Positions 23,801 through 32,180 of a DNA stretch of 64,000 nucleotides are shown piece by piece. Under the pieces are notes generated by a model, which had not been told where the DNA came from, did no database searches, and saw only the letters and a program-made list of their open reading frames with translations. Every line of letters begins with the position of its first letter. The stretch's first letter is position 1. A program made the translations under genes and the position numbers. The DNA comes from Limnoperna fortunei (lineage: Eukaryota > Mollusca > Bivalvia > Mytilida > Modiolidae): assembly GCA_944474755.1 (NCBI GenBank), contig OX104113.1, positions 18,663,563 through 18,727,562 on the forward strand, read 5' to 3'.

Positions 23801-26674
23801 AAATGAAGACGGAGAAATATAGATGTAACCAATTTGTAACTGTTTTATAAAATGAAGGCATAAAAATATCTGTAACTGATTTGTAACCCTTTTATAAAAT
23901 GAAGACGGAGAAATATAGATGTAACCAATTTGTAACTGTTTTATAAAATGAAGGCATAAAAATATCTGTAACTGATTTGTAACCCTTTTATAAAATGAAG
24001 ACGGAGAAATATAGATGTAACCAATTTGTAACCATTTTATAAAATGAAGACAGAAAAATATTTGTAACTGATTTGTAACCCTTTTATAAAATGAAGACGG
24101 AGAAATATTGATGTAACCAATTTGTAACTGTTTTATAAAATGCAGGCATAAAAATATGTGTAAGCAATTGTTACCCCTTTTAAGAAATAAAGGCAAAGAC
24201 CATGGCAAAGAAATATGCAAATACTGAGTATCAAACACATATTACCTTACTCTAATTGTTTTATACAGGATTTGTAACTGGTTACAAAACAAGCCCCCCA
24301 AAAATTGTCTGGACTGTTTTCTTGCCATATCTACGTCGACTAGTGGTAATGTGATGATCAATAAAAGTCTCAAATCGGTTGTTGATCATCTATTTGTGAC
24401 TTTCAGAAATCGATTATCAGTCAGGATTATAGGTCTTTATTTTCATGAACTTTTAAACAGTCCTTTGCTTTAAAACTCAAATAGAAAACATAAACTAAGT
24501 CATTTCATGTTTTCCTCCATTTATGATGTTTCCACTTAAAACTAGATTTATTATACGAAAATGAGTGCAAGAATGGTCTGTAAATATTTGTTGAGAATAA
24601 ACAAAACTTTTACATTTCGTTATGATATTGAGAGATCTACCAATTTCAAAAGATAATCGCAGATTTGCAGTTAATTGATTGTAATAGACAATTGATAAAT
24701 TGTAATTGAATATGTATTAATAATTCGGAATAATTTAATTTGCTTTGTAAGCTGAAATCTGATTGGTCAATTCAAATCGGGCAAACCATATTATAAGAAA
24801 TAACTTGCGTGACCTATGACCTATTCTAACGCCGTTAAAATTCAAATAGTTCCACGACGTCATCGACGCTTTTACCGCAAAAATTGATAAGATTTATAGT
24901 TAAAATTAAATTATAAGGAATATTTCAAATTTCTGAACAGATTATAAGATATAATATGGTTTGGGTCTGTTTACACCATTCATAAACCGCTTCATTAGGC
25001 GTAAACAGACCCAAACCATATTATATCGTATAATCTGTTCAGAAATTTGAAGTATTCCTTAATTGAAAAGACCTTTAATTTCACATTCTGCTATATTGAT
25101 GCTGTTTTGCCCCTTAACAATGCTAAATTTAGTGACTGTTTGTATTCAGTTTACCCTAGCGAGCTTGAAATTAAAGACACCACTAAAACACTGAGGTCGG
25201 CCTCTTACTTAGACCTAGTTATAGAAACAGACTCGGGGAAAACTACAAACTAGACTCTATGACAAACGTGATGACTTCAACTTTCCATGCAGTTATACTT
25301 ATACGTTATTATAGATCATGCTATCGGTATTCCAATTTTCTAGACCGCTCACTGCTTAGGGGCAAAACTGCTGAGTTTGTTGACTACTGAACTACTCAAA
25401 CAAGGGTTTGTTGTACTAGGTTGATATGTTATCTCCAGAGGTTCTATGGTTGTCATCATCCCTTAAATACGATCGGACATTTGCGCTGGTCGAGTCATAG
25501 GTAGTTATTTCTGGATTTGACTTTTTTCCTATACATGACAACGAGTAACTTAAAGGGTGTCTAATCCGAGGCAGTCACTTTTTACTTGTCTGGAGCACCT
25601 GAGTACACCCATGGTTTTTTTATGGGTTCGGGTTACTCACTTTCTGTTTAATTTTTTTAATTTTTGTTGTGTGTTGTATATGTTTGTCTATATCCGGACT
25701 TGTAATTGTCTCTTGATTTAAGACTCTTGTTGTTCGGTTGGTTTCCTTTGCTATTTTTCTCTTTACCGATTATACAACAATGCTATCTTGATTTGGGGAA
25801 ATCGTCTCCACTATTCCGACCTTTGACGGAAATGGTAGAGAGATGTTCCGATTAGACTTGGGGGAGCTGTATATTGTCCCACACCGTCTACCCAATGCGC
25901 TTGGTTGGTATCTTATCTTCAATCACCAGAGATCTACATTTATGAAATTTATATGGTTTGCGTGGCAAATTTTGCAGCGCTGAGAGGGGACATCGCTGAA
26001 ACACGGAAGATATAATTCCTGGCTTTAAAAGTATAATGAAGCTTTAAAAAAGAGAACATGTATAGAATGAAAACATTTTTTCTTCAAAATCAAAATATCA
26101 TAATAAGCGACATTGTTCATGTATAACATTCGAATTTTTTTCAAACTGATATTCACCACGAACATATTCTTGAACTACCATTTTTTACTGGAAATGACGA
26201 CGCAATTTCTTTTTCGTGCCGTTTCCCATTATATGCGACAGTTTACAAGTCGCGCGAAACACAGGATATAAAAGAAATGTATGTGCACTCACCAAGAAAA
26301 AGTTTGAAACTATAAATTCCAGATAATAGTGATACCATGGATACGAGGCTTTTTATTTCTGACATAAACAAGGAATTTTACTAGGTCTTATTTTAAAAAA
26401 AAGGCTGGCTGTTCTTATTTAACAAAACATTTTTTACGGTAACTATATTTACGTTTGTTATCATCTACATAAAAAAGGGACTATACGATCAAAACACCAA
26501 TTACCACATTAAGACAAACTGGAAAATGCATAGTATATATAGGGCATTATATAGATCATCAACAGAGCAACTAAAAATCAATGTAGATCAATAAACTGTA
26601 CTACAATTCTACTGGTCATTATTTTGTATAAGAAGGAATGGTACTTACCCGGCCTGTGCGTATTCAGTATCCAT
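7564..26674 (-). CDS. PNP: Purine nucleoside phosphorylase, complete 6-exon gene
   Basis: This trimeric-type PNP cleaves purine (deoxy)nucleosides with phosphate to a free base and (deoxy)ribose-1-phosphate in cytosolic purine salvage. Coding exons on the - strand: 26674-26649, 14212-14043, 11501-11398, 11067-10892, 8188-7998, 7763-7564. All phases join, giving 288 codons (human protein: 289). Family residues visible, numbered in this model with human minus 5: phosphate-site Ser38 in CGSGLGG, His69, Arg89, His91, Tyr93, Ala121 in TNAAGG, Phe205-Glu206 in the FETVAE block, Met224-Ser225, His262. The base-site Asn (human 243) is Asp248 here, which may alter base choice. Intron 1 is 12.4 kb and filled with transposons; the intron after exon 3 is GC-AG. 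Exon 1 rests on a good donor, phase match, ATG context and total length rather than on strong homology. Confidence 0.88.
7998..8188 (-). CDS. PNP: PNP exon 5 (FETVAE block)
   Basis: TTTTAG acceptor. It encodes [14 protein letters not shown], a lysine/leucine-rich stretch, [16 protein letters not shown] and NFGADAV plus one base before GTAAGT. The glutamate of FETVAE (Glu206) is the conserved purine N1 contact and is present. Confidence 0.94.
8671..8883. mobile_element. MITE with imperfect inverted repeats
   Basis: The left arm CACGGCTGGTAATTG...AATGTGATGAAAA pairs with the right arm (reverse complement CACGACTGGTTATCACAATG...). A second internal pair is AAAGTGTAGTTTGACA against its reverse complement at 8795-8812. 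It lies in PNP intron 5. No clear target duplication was fixed. Confidence 0.6.
9049..9245 (+). mobile_element. tRNA-derived SINE
   Basis: Head GGGGCTTCAGTGGCTGAGTGG (A box) and AAAGGTTCAAGTCTC (B box), then GCAGGCAGGGTGTACTC and the AATTGACAAGGATTGCCAG block shared with the 40114 copy. The tail is degraded. Confidence 0.8.
9285..9545 (+). repeat. 260-bp dispersed repeat, copy 1
   Basis: Starts near ATCATTGATTTTGTTGC and runs through GGGGAATAACTCTTACAAA and CTATATGATTTGCGATTTTA. A second copy in the same orientation is at 38320-38590, about 80% alike by eye. It directly follows a SINE. No coding capacity. Confidence 0.7.
9595..9833. repeat. (TGAT)n tail plus (TTAA)n/(TTTA)n microsatellites
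   Basis: (TTGA)n at 9599-9622 adjoins a TTATGTCCAGCAAGCAATATT block, the inverted tail of the repeat seen at 41250-41320. It is followed by (TTAA)n grading into a long (TTTA)n run at 9718-9833. Confidence 0.85.
10601..10843. mobile_element. MITE, PIF/Harbinger-like, TAA target duplication
   Basis: The arms start GGGGTCGTCCATAATTGTC and end in the near-exact reverse complement (…GATAATTATGGAGGACCCC). About 43 bp match with few differences and both arms include TTTTCATAAGTGTGCA-type sequence. Direct TAA copies flank it at 10598-10600 and 10844-10846, as in PIF/Harbinger insertions. It sits only about 42 bp beyond the PNP exon 4 donor. Confidence 0.7.
10892..11067 (-). CDS. PNP: PNP exon 4
   Basis: ATTGCAG acceptor, then [27 protein letters not shown] and [10 protein letters not shown], ending in LRGANDE plus two bases before GTTTGT. 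The overhang AG plus A from exon 5 restores the Arg of NDERFG. Confidence 0.94.
11398..11501 (-). CDS. PNP: PNP exon 3, followed by a GC donor
   Basis: TTTCAG acceptor. It encodes [10 protein letters not shown] and [14 protein letters not shown] (human MQGRFHMYEGYPLWK). The only donor that preserves the family junction after WK is AAG|GCAAGA, a consensus GC-type 5' splice site. Confidence 0.93.
11990..13605 (-). mobile_element. Helitron-like element with ~165-bp tandem core
   Basis: On the - strand it ends with a perfect hairpin (AGGCTCCTGGGAGCCT) then CTAG and a T. This is the same terminus as the element ending at 4723, in the opposite orientation. The core (12120-13600) is about nine units of 158-174 bp holding GGGCAATAACTCCTATAAGG and GAATTGTAGGGCTT. 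Two neighbouring units (about 12500-12850) are identical over about 170 bp, so the array has expanded recently. It lies in PNP intron 2. The 5' end is approximate. Confidence 0.65.
14043..14212 (-). CDS. PNP: PNP exon 2 (phosphate-binding loop)
   Basis: Acceptor TTTCAG, then [15 protein letters not shown] and [15 protein letters not shown], which contains the phosphate-loop serine. It ends at FPTST plus one base before a GTATGA donor. An almost exact copy of the donor region (GTTCAG|GTATGAAG) lies 30 nt further into the intron. Confidence 0.93.
14527..14782 (-). mobile_element. tRNA-derived SINE
   Basis: The reverse complement begins GGGGCCTCAGTGGTTAAGG with a GGGTTCAATTCTC B box. It continues through GCAGGCAGGGTGTACTCGAC and AATAAAAACTGCACACC, and ends GTTAAAACACC plus an AAAC repeat tail. 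A long poly-C run abuts its 5' end at 14780-14793. Confidence 0.8.
14950..15310. repeat. GCTATTTGTCCGGCTAGCC short repeats
   Basis: The phrase CTATTTGTCCGGCTAGCC, with a following AAAAATAGTTATGACA, recurs at about 14970, 15165, 15205 and 15245. An inverted relative (AGTTGTCCGGCTTGCCTGAC) lies at about 19531, beyond the transposon. The 3.9-kb transposon therefore seems to have landed inside an older repeat. Confidence 0.5.
15497..15597 (+). repeat. Left terminal inverted repeat (101 bp)
   Basis: Identical to the reverse complement of 19320-19420. It contains several GTACCC/GGGTAC units, two of them arranged as the near-palindrome GTACCCAGGGTAC. These are likely transposase contact sites. Confidence 0.95.
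16250..16646 (-). pseudogene. Decayed P2X7 C-domain-like companion gene of the transposon
   Basis: The frame opening at 16646 (MEGNSENEN) runs through [13 protein letters not shown] to a zinc-type cluster CPHCLC (16437-16420). The frame then breaks. In another frame the match resumes with [30 protein letters not shown], a stop (TAA, 16312-16310), [15 protein letters not shown] and TAA at 16252-16250. The order CxxCxC, RRDIIPxCVL, RxxFP, GxK resembles the end of P2X7 receptors (ILPSCCRWRIRKEFP...GFK). That domain occurs alone in many invertebrate and fish proteins. At least one frameshift or deletion and one stop make it non-functional. The transposase frame next to it is open. Confidence 0.7.
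17270..18946 (+). CDS. Transposase-like protein, RNase H-type fold, 558 aa
   Basis: Probable enzyme moving the surrounding element. Residues 1-140 are basic and low in recognisable signal. Residues 170-230 hold a conserved-looking [15 protein letters not shown] block. The likely acidic triad is Asp239 in [13 protein letters not shown], Asp305 in [12 protein letters not shown] and Glu453 in [11 protein letters not shown] small His/Cys cluster ([10 protein letters not shown], 396-405) lies in between, as an insertion before the last acidic residue. The motif block [10 protein letters not shown]...THKVL...SQRHERLGT matches what I recall of multicopy proteins in aquatic invertebrate genomes, but I cannot name a family. 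ATG at 17270 is preceded by TATAAAA. The frame is unbroken and ends TAA at 18944. Confidence 0.82.
   Translation: MSESEKKQRKRTPSFRIELSGNDETKNEIFSKLSEIRQHLSQQHNRPMGNLHVIQALFQKWDLDNTNGTINESTDEVCPSSFVRSRKTETKQKIFLTAEESFKRIIAIVEWHSRHCKAKLRTTKMLQKGHVCKTSLKCDSKERPHVFSWSSSPYLPNKEYLVNSRVNHGIICRGILPADYKRFVKGAGIGAIADESRSSFFNVHAEHIQAEYEYSTEIALLQEIASYDDLTSEIDIMSDARHGWRKNAKDSSVVCIGDKTHKVLRCEHITKAMDPVSQRHERLGTERIYDYLNEKDVKVNVHCHDRNLSINKFVREQTEAQNQNDTWHCVKAVKTAQKNVSSGSKSSEGKTWSFQLSDKVEPVSTHIYWAIQNCYKDERKLQKLLLNVVDHYKNIHHDCHENSRCKKDPKYEPSRIVITSPVAEKLLVNVILNSTIYKHAKDYILGRDTFYVESFNNVTNIYQNKRIAFGDRQYNARANLSVLHWNENVDRGYTSIWTQQSHRAPRSRKGKKNYKKATYTFRDNIWSRYVKNVFRKKKTKPEIGSFSTCFCSNYCNEK
19320..19420 (-). repeat. 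Right terminal inverted repeat (101 bp)
   Basis: Mirror of the left repeat with no mismatch over 101 bp. Beyond the repeat, shorter inverted blocks continue inward (15670-15685 with 19211-19226; 15948-15957 with 19152-19161). Confidence 0.95.
19594..19612. repeat. Poly-C run
   Basis: A run of about 19 C residues; similar runs occur at 14780 and 22295. Confidence 0.85.
20260..20745 (+). repeat. Left arm tandem array (~60-bp unit)
   Basis: About seven units built on ATGGTTACAAATTGGTTACA followed by TCACAGTTACATATATTTTT. Each unit carries two or three GGTTAC/AGTTAC boxes. The apparent open frame across it is a by-product of the repeat. Confidence 0.88.
20934..21945 (+). repeat. Direct duplication of ~400 bp inside the foldback element
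   Basis: 20934-21345 and 21547-21945 are direct copies of one another. Shared stretches include GGATCATAAATATAAGAGTG, GATGCAGGTAGCACACCTG and CAATTTGTTTTCCAAGGATA. Between them is a short GGGAGTTTTTTACGTCCTAC segment that also occurs at about 11783, suggesting an inserted repeat. Confidence 0.8.
22078..22336. mobile_element. MITE with CAGGGGCGGATCCAG-type ends
   Basis: The left end CAGGCACGGATTTAG and the right end (reverse complement CAGGGGCAGATCCAG) form short inverted repeats with poly-C/poly-G tracts inside. GTAAT flanks it on both sides (22073-22077, 22337-22341) as a 5-bp target duplication. A (GA)n run lies at 22143-22185. It is nested within the foldback element and is the same family as 45300-45572. 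Confidence 0.7.
22800..24180 (-). repeat. Right arm tandem array (~47-bp unit, ~28 copies)
   Basis: Units alternate ATGTAACCAATTTGTAACC and CTGTAACTGATTTGTAACCC, each followed by TTTTATAAAATGAAG. This gives a dimeric period near 95 bp, with some dimers repeated exactly (23340-24060). In reverse complement the unit shares AATGGTTACAAATTGGTTACAT with the left arm. The long open frame on the - strand is repeat-generated. Confidence 0.9.
24912..25062. mobile_element. Hairpin MITE, ~63-bp arms
   Basis: The left arm (24912-24974) and right arm (25001-25062) are nearly perfect reverse complements (AATTTCTGAACAGATTATA, AATATGGTTTGGGTCTGTTT) around a loop of about 26 bp. A single arm-like fragment (AAACCATATTATAAGAAAT) also lies at about 24783. 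The right arm abuts the Penelope-like fragment. Confidence 0.75.
25064..25500 (+). pseudogene. Penelope-like reverse transcriptase fragment
   Basis: The translation holds [19 protein letters not shown], a degenerate YIDD active-site block in which the second Asp is Ala. [11 protein letters not shown] and SASYLDL follow, then a broken frame with [12 protein letters not shown] and RKFYGxHH-like remnants. A second relic of the same family, with YIDD intact, is at 49880-51370. It is a decayed internal piece; neither end is seen. Confidence 0.65.
25501..26642. other. PNP intron 1, no further gene seen
   Basis: AT-rich sequence, probably including non-coding 3' portions of the Penelope-like element (about 25500-25900). 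No conserved exon is seen. Confidence 0.4.
26649..26674 (-). CDS. PNP: PNP coding exon 1 (start codon)
   Basis: ATG at 26674-26672 in an ACAATGG context begins MDTEYAQA and two bases of a ninth codon, then a GTAAGT donor (26648-26643). The two-base overhang is exactly what exon 2 needs. The N-terminus of PNP is poorly conserved, so this exon is inferred. The 5' UTR may begin at a good acceptor-like site (TTTTCTGTCTTTAG, ending at 26770), which would imply a further non-coding exon upstream. Confidence 0.65.
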
Positions 26675-26717
26675 TGTTCGTTCTGGATCCGTTTTGTCTG
26701 TTAGGATGGTCAAGTTC

Positions 26718-26769
26718 TACGTCATGACCCACAATTCCATTGACGCATCGTGACGTCTCGCGGCAGTTT
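26718..26769 (-). promoter_or_regulatory. CRE-like motifs in PNP 5' region
   Basis: TACGTCAT (26718-26725) and TGACGTCT (26751-26758) are each one base from the CREB/ATF palindrome TGACGTCA, within a small CpG-richer patch (GTGACGTCTCGCGGCAG). They lie 45-85 bp upstream of the PNP start codon. Whether they act as promoter elements or lie in the 5' UTR depends on the unverified transcription start. Confidence 0.3.
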
Positions 26770-28833
26770 CTAAAGACAGAAAATGGACAAATTTATTTGA
26801 ATAATTCATCATCGTTATATCTCGGAGATTAATTGCTATATTAACCAAATTACTTGTATATGATGTACGAGAATTTTGGTCGATAGGGTGCATGGGGTGT
26901 TTCTTTTGATCAAATTAATTTCAACAAATACATGTATATAAAACTTCATTCGTCTCTTATTCAGATTAAAATTTAATTTCCGGGACCTTATTGACCTTCT
27001 TTTTTCTATATACAAAAAAAATATATTTAAAGATCTAAATTTGGTGCATCGATCAGTTGTGTATCCGTTGAACAAAAGTACTTCCTGAAAGGGCGTTCGT
27101 ATTAAGGTACGATGAAATCATCGCAAAGACTGAAGTAAATCTAAGAGAAACATAACAAATGTTTACATGTTCCATGTTGTGTATACGCAACAGTATCCTG
27201 TCTATCAATTATACCGGAATCTACAGAGCCAGATTATTACGTATGCTTAACCAGTTTCAGCACATACTAGTACATCGATGTTGATAGTACTGTCGGTCAA
27301 TTACCTGTACATGGCACAATTCCAAACCAAGATGAGATACAACCAATCTTCAGATTATGTAATTACCATAGCAAAAGTCCCACATATGAGCTAATTGCAT
27401 TCTTAACTTAATCAAAACAAGCGAAAATTACCAGAGTGTTTGAAATAAAAAAAAGGTCATTAAGTAGGATGTTCCGAGACTCGAATGAAATTCACCACTG
27501 ATCTTTGAATATATTATGCATCAACAACAAATCATTTATCAGGAAGAACCAATTCATATACATGGAAAATTCCAACAATAGGAACACAATGTCAAGAATG
27601 TGACCTTGTTATTTGACCTAGTGATATTTTTCAAGGTCAATGTCAGTGATGACCAACAGTGAAAATCCCAAGTCTCTATCACCTCTGGTTCATTGTTTAT
27701 AATGGTACAAATTATACTAGGAATTAAAAAAATACTGACCATTTTACAATAAATTTCATAGCGATATCTTTTACGGTTTCTGCACAATAATGCCGCGAAG
27801 AAAAAGAGTTCGGTGTGCTAGGGTTAACTGCCAAAGCGCAATGTCTTATACATCCATAGTACAAATGTCTTTACGAAAAGTCGCGAAACAAAATTTATAA
27901 TGCAACTTTGCGGAAAAAAAAGAAACAGGCAAAAAATAATGCTTTTCACTCTGCGGTAGAAAGAAATGAATAATAGAATTAGATCAATGAGCTTGGTTTT
28001 TTTTTGTCAATCGAATTGAGAATTTGAAAAGTACATCTGGACTTTCATAGATATATGTATGGACCAGTTTTGTCTAAAAAAAGCCACGAAGATATATTAC
28101 GTATTTCTCAGTTGGCTTTTAATGTATATACTAAAATTAGGGAACAAAATTGGGGTGGGGGGTCAAAGTGCACAAACACAAGGTATTAAACGTTTACAAA
28201 TAGAAGTTTTGAAAAAAAAAAGCTGACAACACGGAAAATCGTAACGACAATGTAGATCAACGAAATAAACATCCTAAAGACAAAGTTCGTATATTTAGAC
28301 TTATTATTCAGAAAATGGAATTCAGCATCGTATAGTACAGTAGAAGTCGATACCGTTGGTAAAAGCCCACACGTATTTATCGTAAATTGCTGTTTTAAAT
28401 TGATCTGAAAATGTATTATATAGAATATGTTATGTAGATTCAGTTTAATCCATTGCCGTCCTCTAAACAAATCAAGCTACCATAGTCCGAGAATCCTCTG
28501 CCGTATTTATAACCTATTTTTTGAAGTATGGACCTGTTGCAGTTTTCAGCGATATGTGTTTTTAACTGGTCGAGATCTTCTTTTTCAATCATCTTTCTAC
28601 AAATAAAAATATTCCCCTGTATCTTTTTTATTGTTGTTTATGGACATCTTGGACATATTCTTCGCGTTAATTGAAGTTCGTTAGTAACAAATCATTGTTT
28701 ACCATTTATGAAAGATATTTGTTTCCAGTAATTTTATATCTTTGTTGAAATTCTATTTTTCTTTAATGACAACTTAAGCTACCTTTCTTCCTCAGATACG
28801 CAAACTACCTTAGAAAAAAATCTAGATGGATCG
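26770..28833. other. Intergenic, nothing recognised
   Basis: AT-rich. A CAAGGTCAATGTCAGTGATGA block at about 27633 resembles dispersed repeat material. No exon with conserved peptide was found on either strand. Confidence 0.4.
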
Positions 28834-31704
28834 ATGTTTGAGAAACTCAGAGAAGGCAGAAAGAATCACCCTTGAAACTTTGTTGTAGCTCATATAAACA
28901 TCAACAGTATAAGATACAAATTTTTGAAATTAGAGAACTTTTAGATGAAAAGTTAGTTGATCTTCTGTTTATATCCGAGACTAAATTAGACATTTCATTC
29001 AACGATAATCTTTTTAAAATTGATGGTTATAAACTTTTCCGTAGAGATAGAAATATTAAAGGTGGTGGTTTGATGACATTATTAAACTCTGATTTCCCCT
29101 GTAGTAGAAAAAGCAACTTAGAGTCTATAGATCTTGAAAACATGTGTATAGAAGTTTATATTAATGATAGAAAGTGGTTAGTCATGGGACTTTACAAACC
29201 CCCATCTATGAATGATTTTTCTAACAATTTTACAAAATCATTAGATAAATGTATGATTAGTTATGAACATATTGTTGTTTTAGGTGATATGAACTACGAT
29301 ATGCTGATCAGCGAAAAATGTAACACTCTTAATGACATATGTGATGTTTTTAACCTATCTCAACTTGTAAGTAATGCAACTTGTTTTATGAAAGGTGCTA
29401 TACCATCATTAGTAGATGTCATTCTTACAAATCAGAAAAATCTGTGTTTTAACATTACAAACATACCAACTGGTGTAAGTGACTGCCATAACCTGATATC
29501 TGTTACCCTTAAAGGTCATGTTAATCCACCCAAACAAGAATACATTAAGTACAGGATTTACAGAAACTTTGACAGCAATGATTTCAATAACAATATAGCA
29601 AAAATAAACATACAAATACCTCACAACATATCAGAACAAGAACAGTTGCACAAAGTCTATGAAAACTATGAATCGGAGTTTTAAAATGTTCTAGACAAAC
29701 ATGCACCCATCAAAACTAGGAAACCTCTGAAAAAACCACTTCCATGCATGAACAGCGAACTCAGGTCTGCTTTACATATGAAACACATGTATTTTTCCAA
29801 ATTTACTAAAAACAAAAACAACAAAACTTGGGAAAAATATAGACGACAACGAAATCTTGTGAACAAAATAAAGAAAAAATCCATGAAAAACTACTTTCTA
29901 GAACGCTGTACAGGTGGATGTAAAAATAACACTTTTTGGACAACAATGAAACCTTTTTTTTTCAAACAAATGTCATGGGGGTGAACAAAAGATTGTTTTA
30001 TGTGAGGATGACAAAATTGTAAATAATACTAAAGATGTATGTGAACATTTTAATAGTTTTTTCTCAACTGTTGCAAATAGTATTGGAAAGGATGTGGTCT
30101 ATGACCCCGTACAACACCCAAGTATACTAGAAATAAAAAATCAAATGGATGTTAACAAACACTTTAGCTCTTCAAATGTAAATGGCAATGATGTTGAAAA
30201 GATTATAAAAAAAATTAATATCAAGAAGGCAACAGGAGTTGATGGCATACCTGCCAAGATTGTAAAAAACTGTAAAGAGGCTATAATTCCAAATTTAACT
30301 TTGTTAATAAACTTATCTATAAATTATTCTGTTTTTCCTGATCGGCTTAAAGAAGCTCAAGTTACCCCTTTATATAAGAAAAATAATCCTTAGGAAAAGT
30401 TAAATTATAGGCCGGTCAGTGTGCTGTCTATTTTTTCAAAATTGTTTGAAAAGGTGTTAGAAATTCAACTTGCTGATTATTTTGATGGTATTTTTAATCC
30501 TTATTTATGTGCTTTTAGAAAAAACATGGATGTCAAACTACACTGCTAAGACTTCTTGAAGATTGGCGCTCTGCTTTGGACAAAAATCTATATATTGTGG
30601 CTGTTCTTATGGATCTGTCCAAGGCTTTTGACTGTCTGCACCATGAAATTTTGCTAGACAAATTGTCAGCATATGGTGTTTTGCCACATTCAGTTTCTCT
30701 CCTTAAATCATATCTTACAAATCGAAAACAACAAATTAAAATTAACAACATTATTAGCAGTTGGGCTGATATCCATAAGGGTGTACCCCAAGGATCTATA
30801 TTGGGATCCCTTCTATTTAATGTTTTTATCAATGATATATTTTCAGTTGTTAAACATGGATCCCTATATAACTATGCTGATGACAATACTTTATCTTTTT
30901 GTAGTCCAAATTATGATGAGTTGATCTCTGCTTTACAAACATATTCTATAGAACTTATAAATTGGTTTAAAGTAAATAAGATGCAAGCTAATCCAGAAAA
31001 ATTTCAAGTTCTAGCTGTAGGAAAGAAAACGTTTTAAAAAAATCCATGTATAAATATCCAAAGTGCAACCATATCTTGTGAATCAACTGTCAAATTATTG
31101 GGAGTAGATATCGATTATCAGTTAAACTTTGATGTTCATATAGGCAATATCTGCAGGAAGGCATCACAGCAACTTAACATTTTAAAACGTTTAGGACCAT
31201 TTTTGGACAGACTCAGCAAACTCACAATTTTTCATACTTTCATTCTCAGTAATTTTAACTTCTGCCCTTTGGCATGGCATTTTTGTACTGAAAGGAATTT
31301 AAAAAAATTGAAAAAGTGCAAGAAAGGGCACTACGCTTTGTTTATGAGGACTATTCAAGCTCATATGACCAATTTTTGGAAAAGCAAAGATGCCTTCCTT
31401 ACAGATTCGTCGTCAGCAAGCTATGGCTTTGGAAACTTTCAAAATAATAAACAAACTTTCACCAGTGTGCTTACATAATCTTGTAAATGTAAAACAGTCT
31501 AAATATAATTTCAGGTATAACAATATTTTGGACATACCTCATGTAAAATCAACTACATATGGTAAGAAAAGCTTTCGTTATGCTGCTGCTGTATTGTGGA
31601 ACAGCCTTCCAGACCATTTCAGGACTGAAAACAGTTTTTCTCAATTTAAGTCTCTCATTCAGTCCTGGAATGGAACGGAGTGCCGCTGTTCCATTTGCAA
31701 GTAA
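28834..31704 (+). pseudogene. LINE endonuclease/reverse transcriptase ORF2 relic
   Basis: Endonuclease motifs: VAHININSIRYKF at its start, LLFISETKLD, GLYKPPS, LGDMNYD, LVDVILTN, GVSDCHNLI. RT motifs: NYRPVSVLSIFSKLFEK, LMDLSKAFDC, KGVPQGSILGSLLFN, and the catalytic YADD at 30873-30884. It ends WNGTECRCSICK. Breaks seen: stop at 28873, frameshift at the T run 28921-28925, stop at 29682, frameshift at the T run 29954-29962, stop at 30391, frameshift at the A run 30519-30524, stop at 31035, and two frameshifts between about 31300 and 31395. Several breaks fall in homopolymers, so sequencing error could account for some, but not for the three or four clean stops. Confidence 0.88.
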
Positions 31705-32110
31705 ATAATTTTATTGTTTTATGCTACTCACTTATATATACATATATATGCTCTAATGGTGCATTTTAGAATTTTAACAGCATGTTGCTAATATCTACAT
31801 AGTGCTTTTTTATGTGTGCTTTTAGTTTATATGTCATAAACACTTTTAACTTCTGCTAGTTTTATGTTGCCACTGCTTTTTATGTGCCTAAAATGTAAAC
31901 GTATGTTTTGGTGTTTTCATTTATACTTATTGTCTTATGTCTTATTGTCGAATTGTCATGTCATACGTATATGTATGTCTTGCGCAAATTATTATTGTTA
32001 TGTATGCCTTATGTGTCTTTGTATAGTTTGTTGTGTGGTCTTATTCGGTAAAAAGCTCTATAGAGCTTGTGTTATATTGTTATACATTGTGCCGAATGAA
32101 AATAAAGCTT

Positions 32111-32180
32111 TCTTATCTTATCTTATCTTATCTTATCTTATCTTATCTTATCTTATCTTATCTTATCTTATCTTATCTTA
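32111..32180 (+). repeat. (TCTTA)14 LINE tail microsatellite
   Basis: Fourteen uninterrupted TCTTA units directly after the AATAAAGCTT of the LINE 3' end. Confidence 0.95.

Larger units (their letters stand above)
20207..24332. mobile_element. 4.1-kb foldback element with array arms
   Basis: ACGTCGACT occurs directly outside both ends (20198-20206 and 24333-24341) as a 9-bp target duplication. The ends are inverted copies sharing ATGGCAAGAAAtCAGTCCAGA and GGCTTGTTTTGTAACC. Inside each end is a tandem array of related units in opposite orientation (20260-20745 and 22800-24180), so the whole can fold back. The middle holds a direct duplication and a nested MITE. No transposase gene is visible; it is probably non-autonomous. 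The duplication length fits Mutator-like elements, but this is only a guess. Confidence 0.82.
28834..32180 (+). mobile_element. Non-LTR retrotransposon (CR1/L2/jockey group), dead, probably 5'-truncated
   Basis: Contains an apurinic endonuclease domain, reverse transcriptase, a C-terminal CxCxxC peptide, a 3' UTR and a pentanucleotide tail, in + orientation. No ORF1 is visible, so the copy is probably 5'-truncated. The 3' UTR ends AATGAAAATAAAGCTT and then 14 exact TCTTA units (32111-32180). This tail is typical of non-LTR families that end in short tandem repeats instead of poly-A. No target duplication was found. Confidence 0.85.

Noticed and set aside
23741..24238. 165-codon open frame on the - strand
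   Set aside because: It is produced by the 95-bp dimer of the foldback array; the peptide repeats the same phrase and has no gene-like features.
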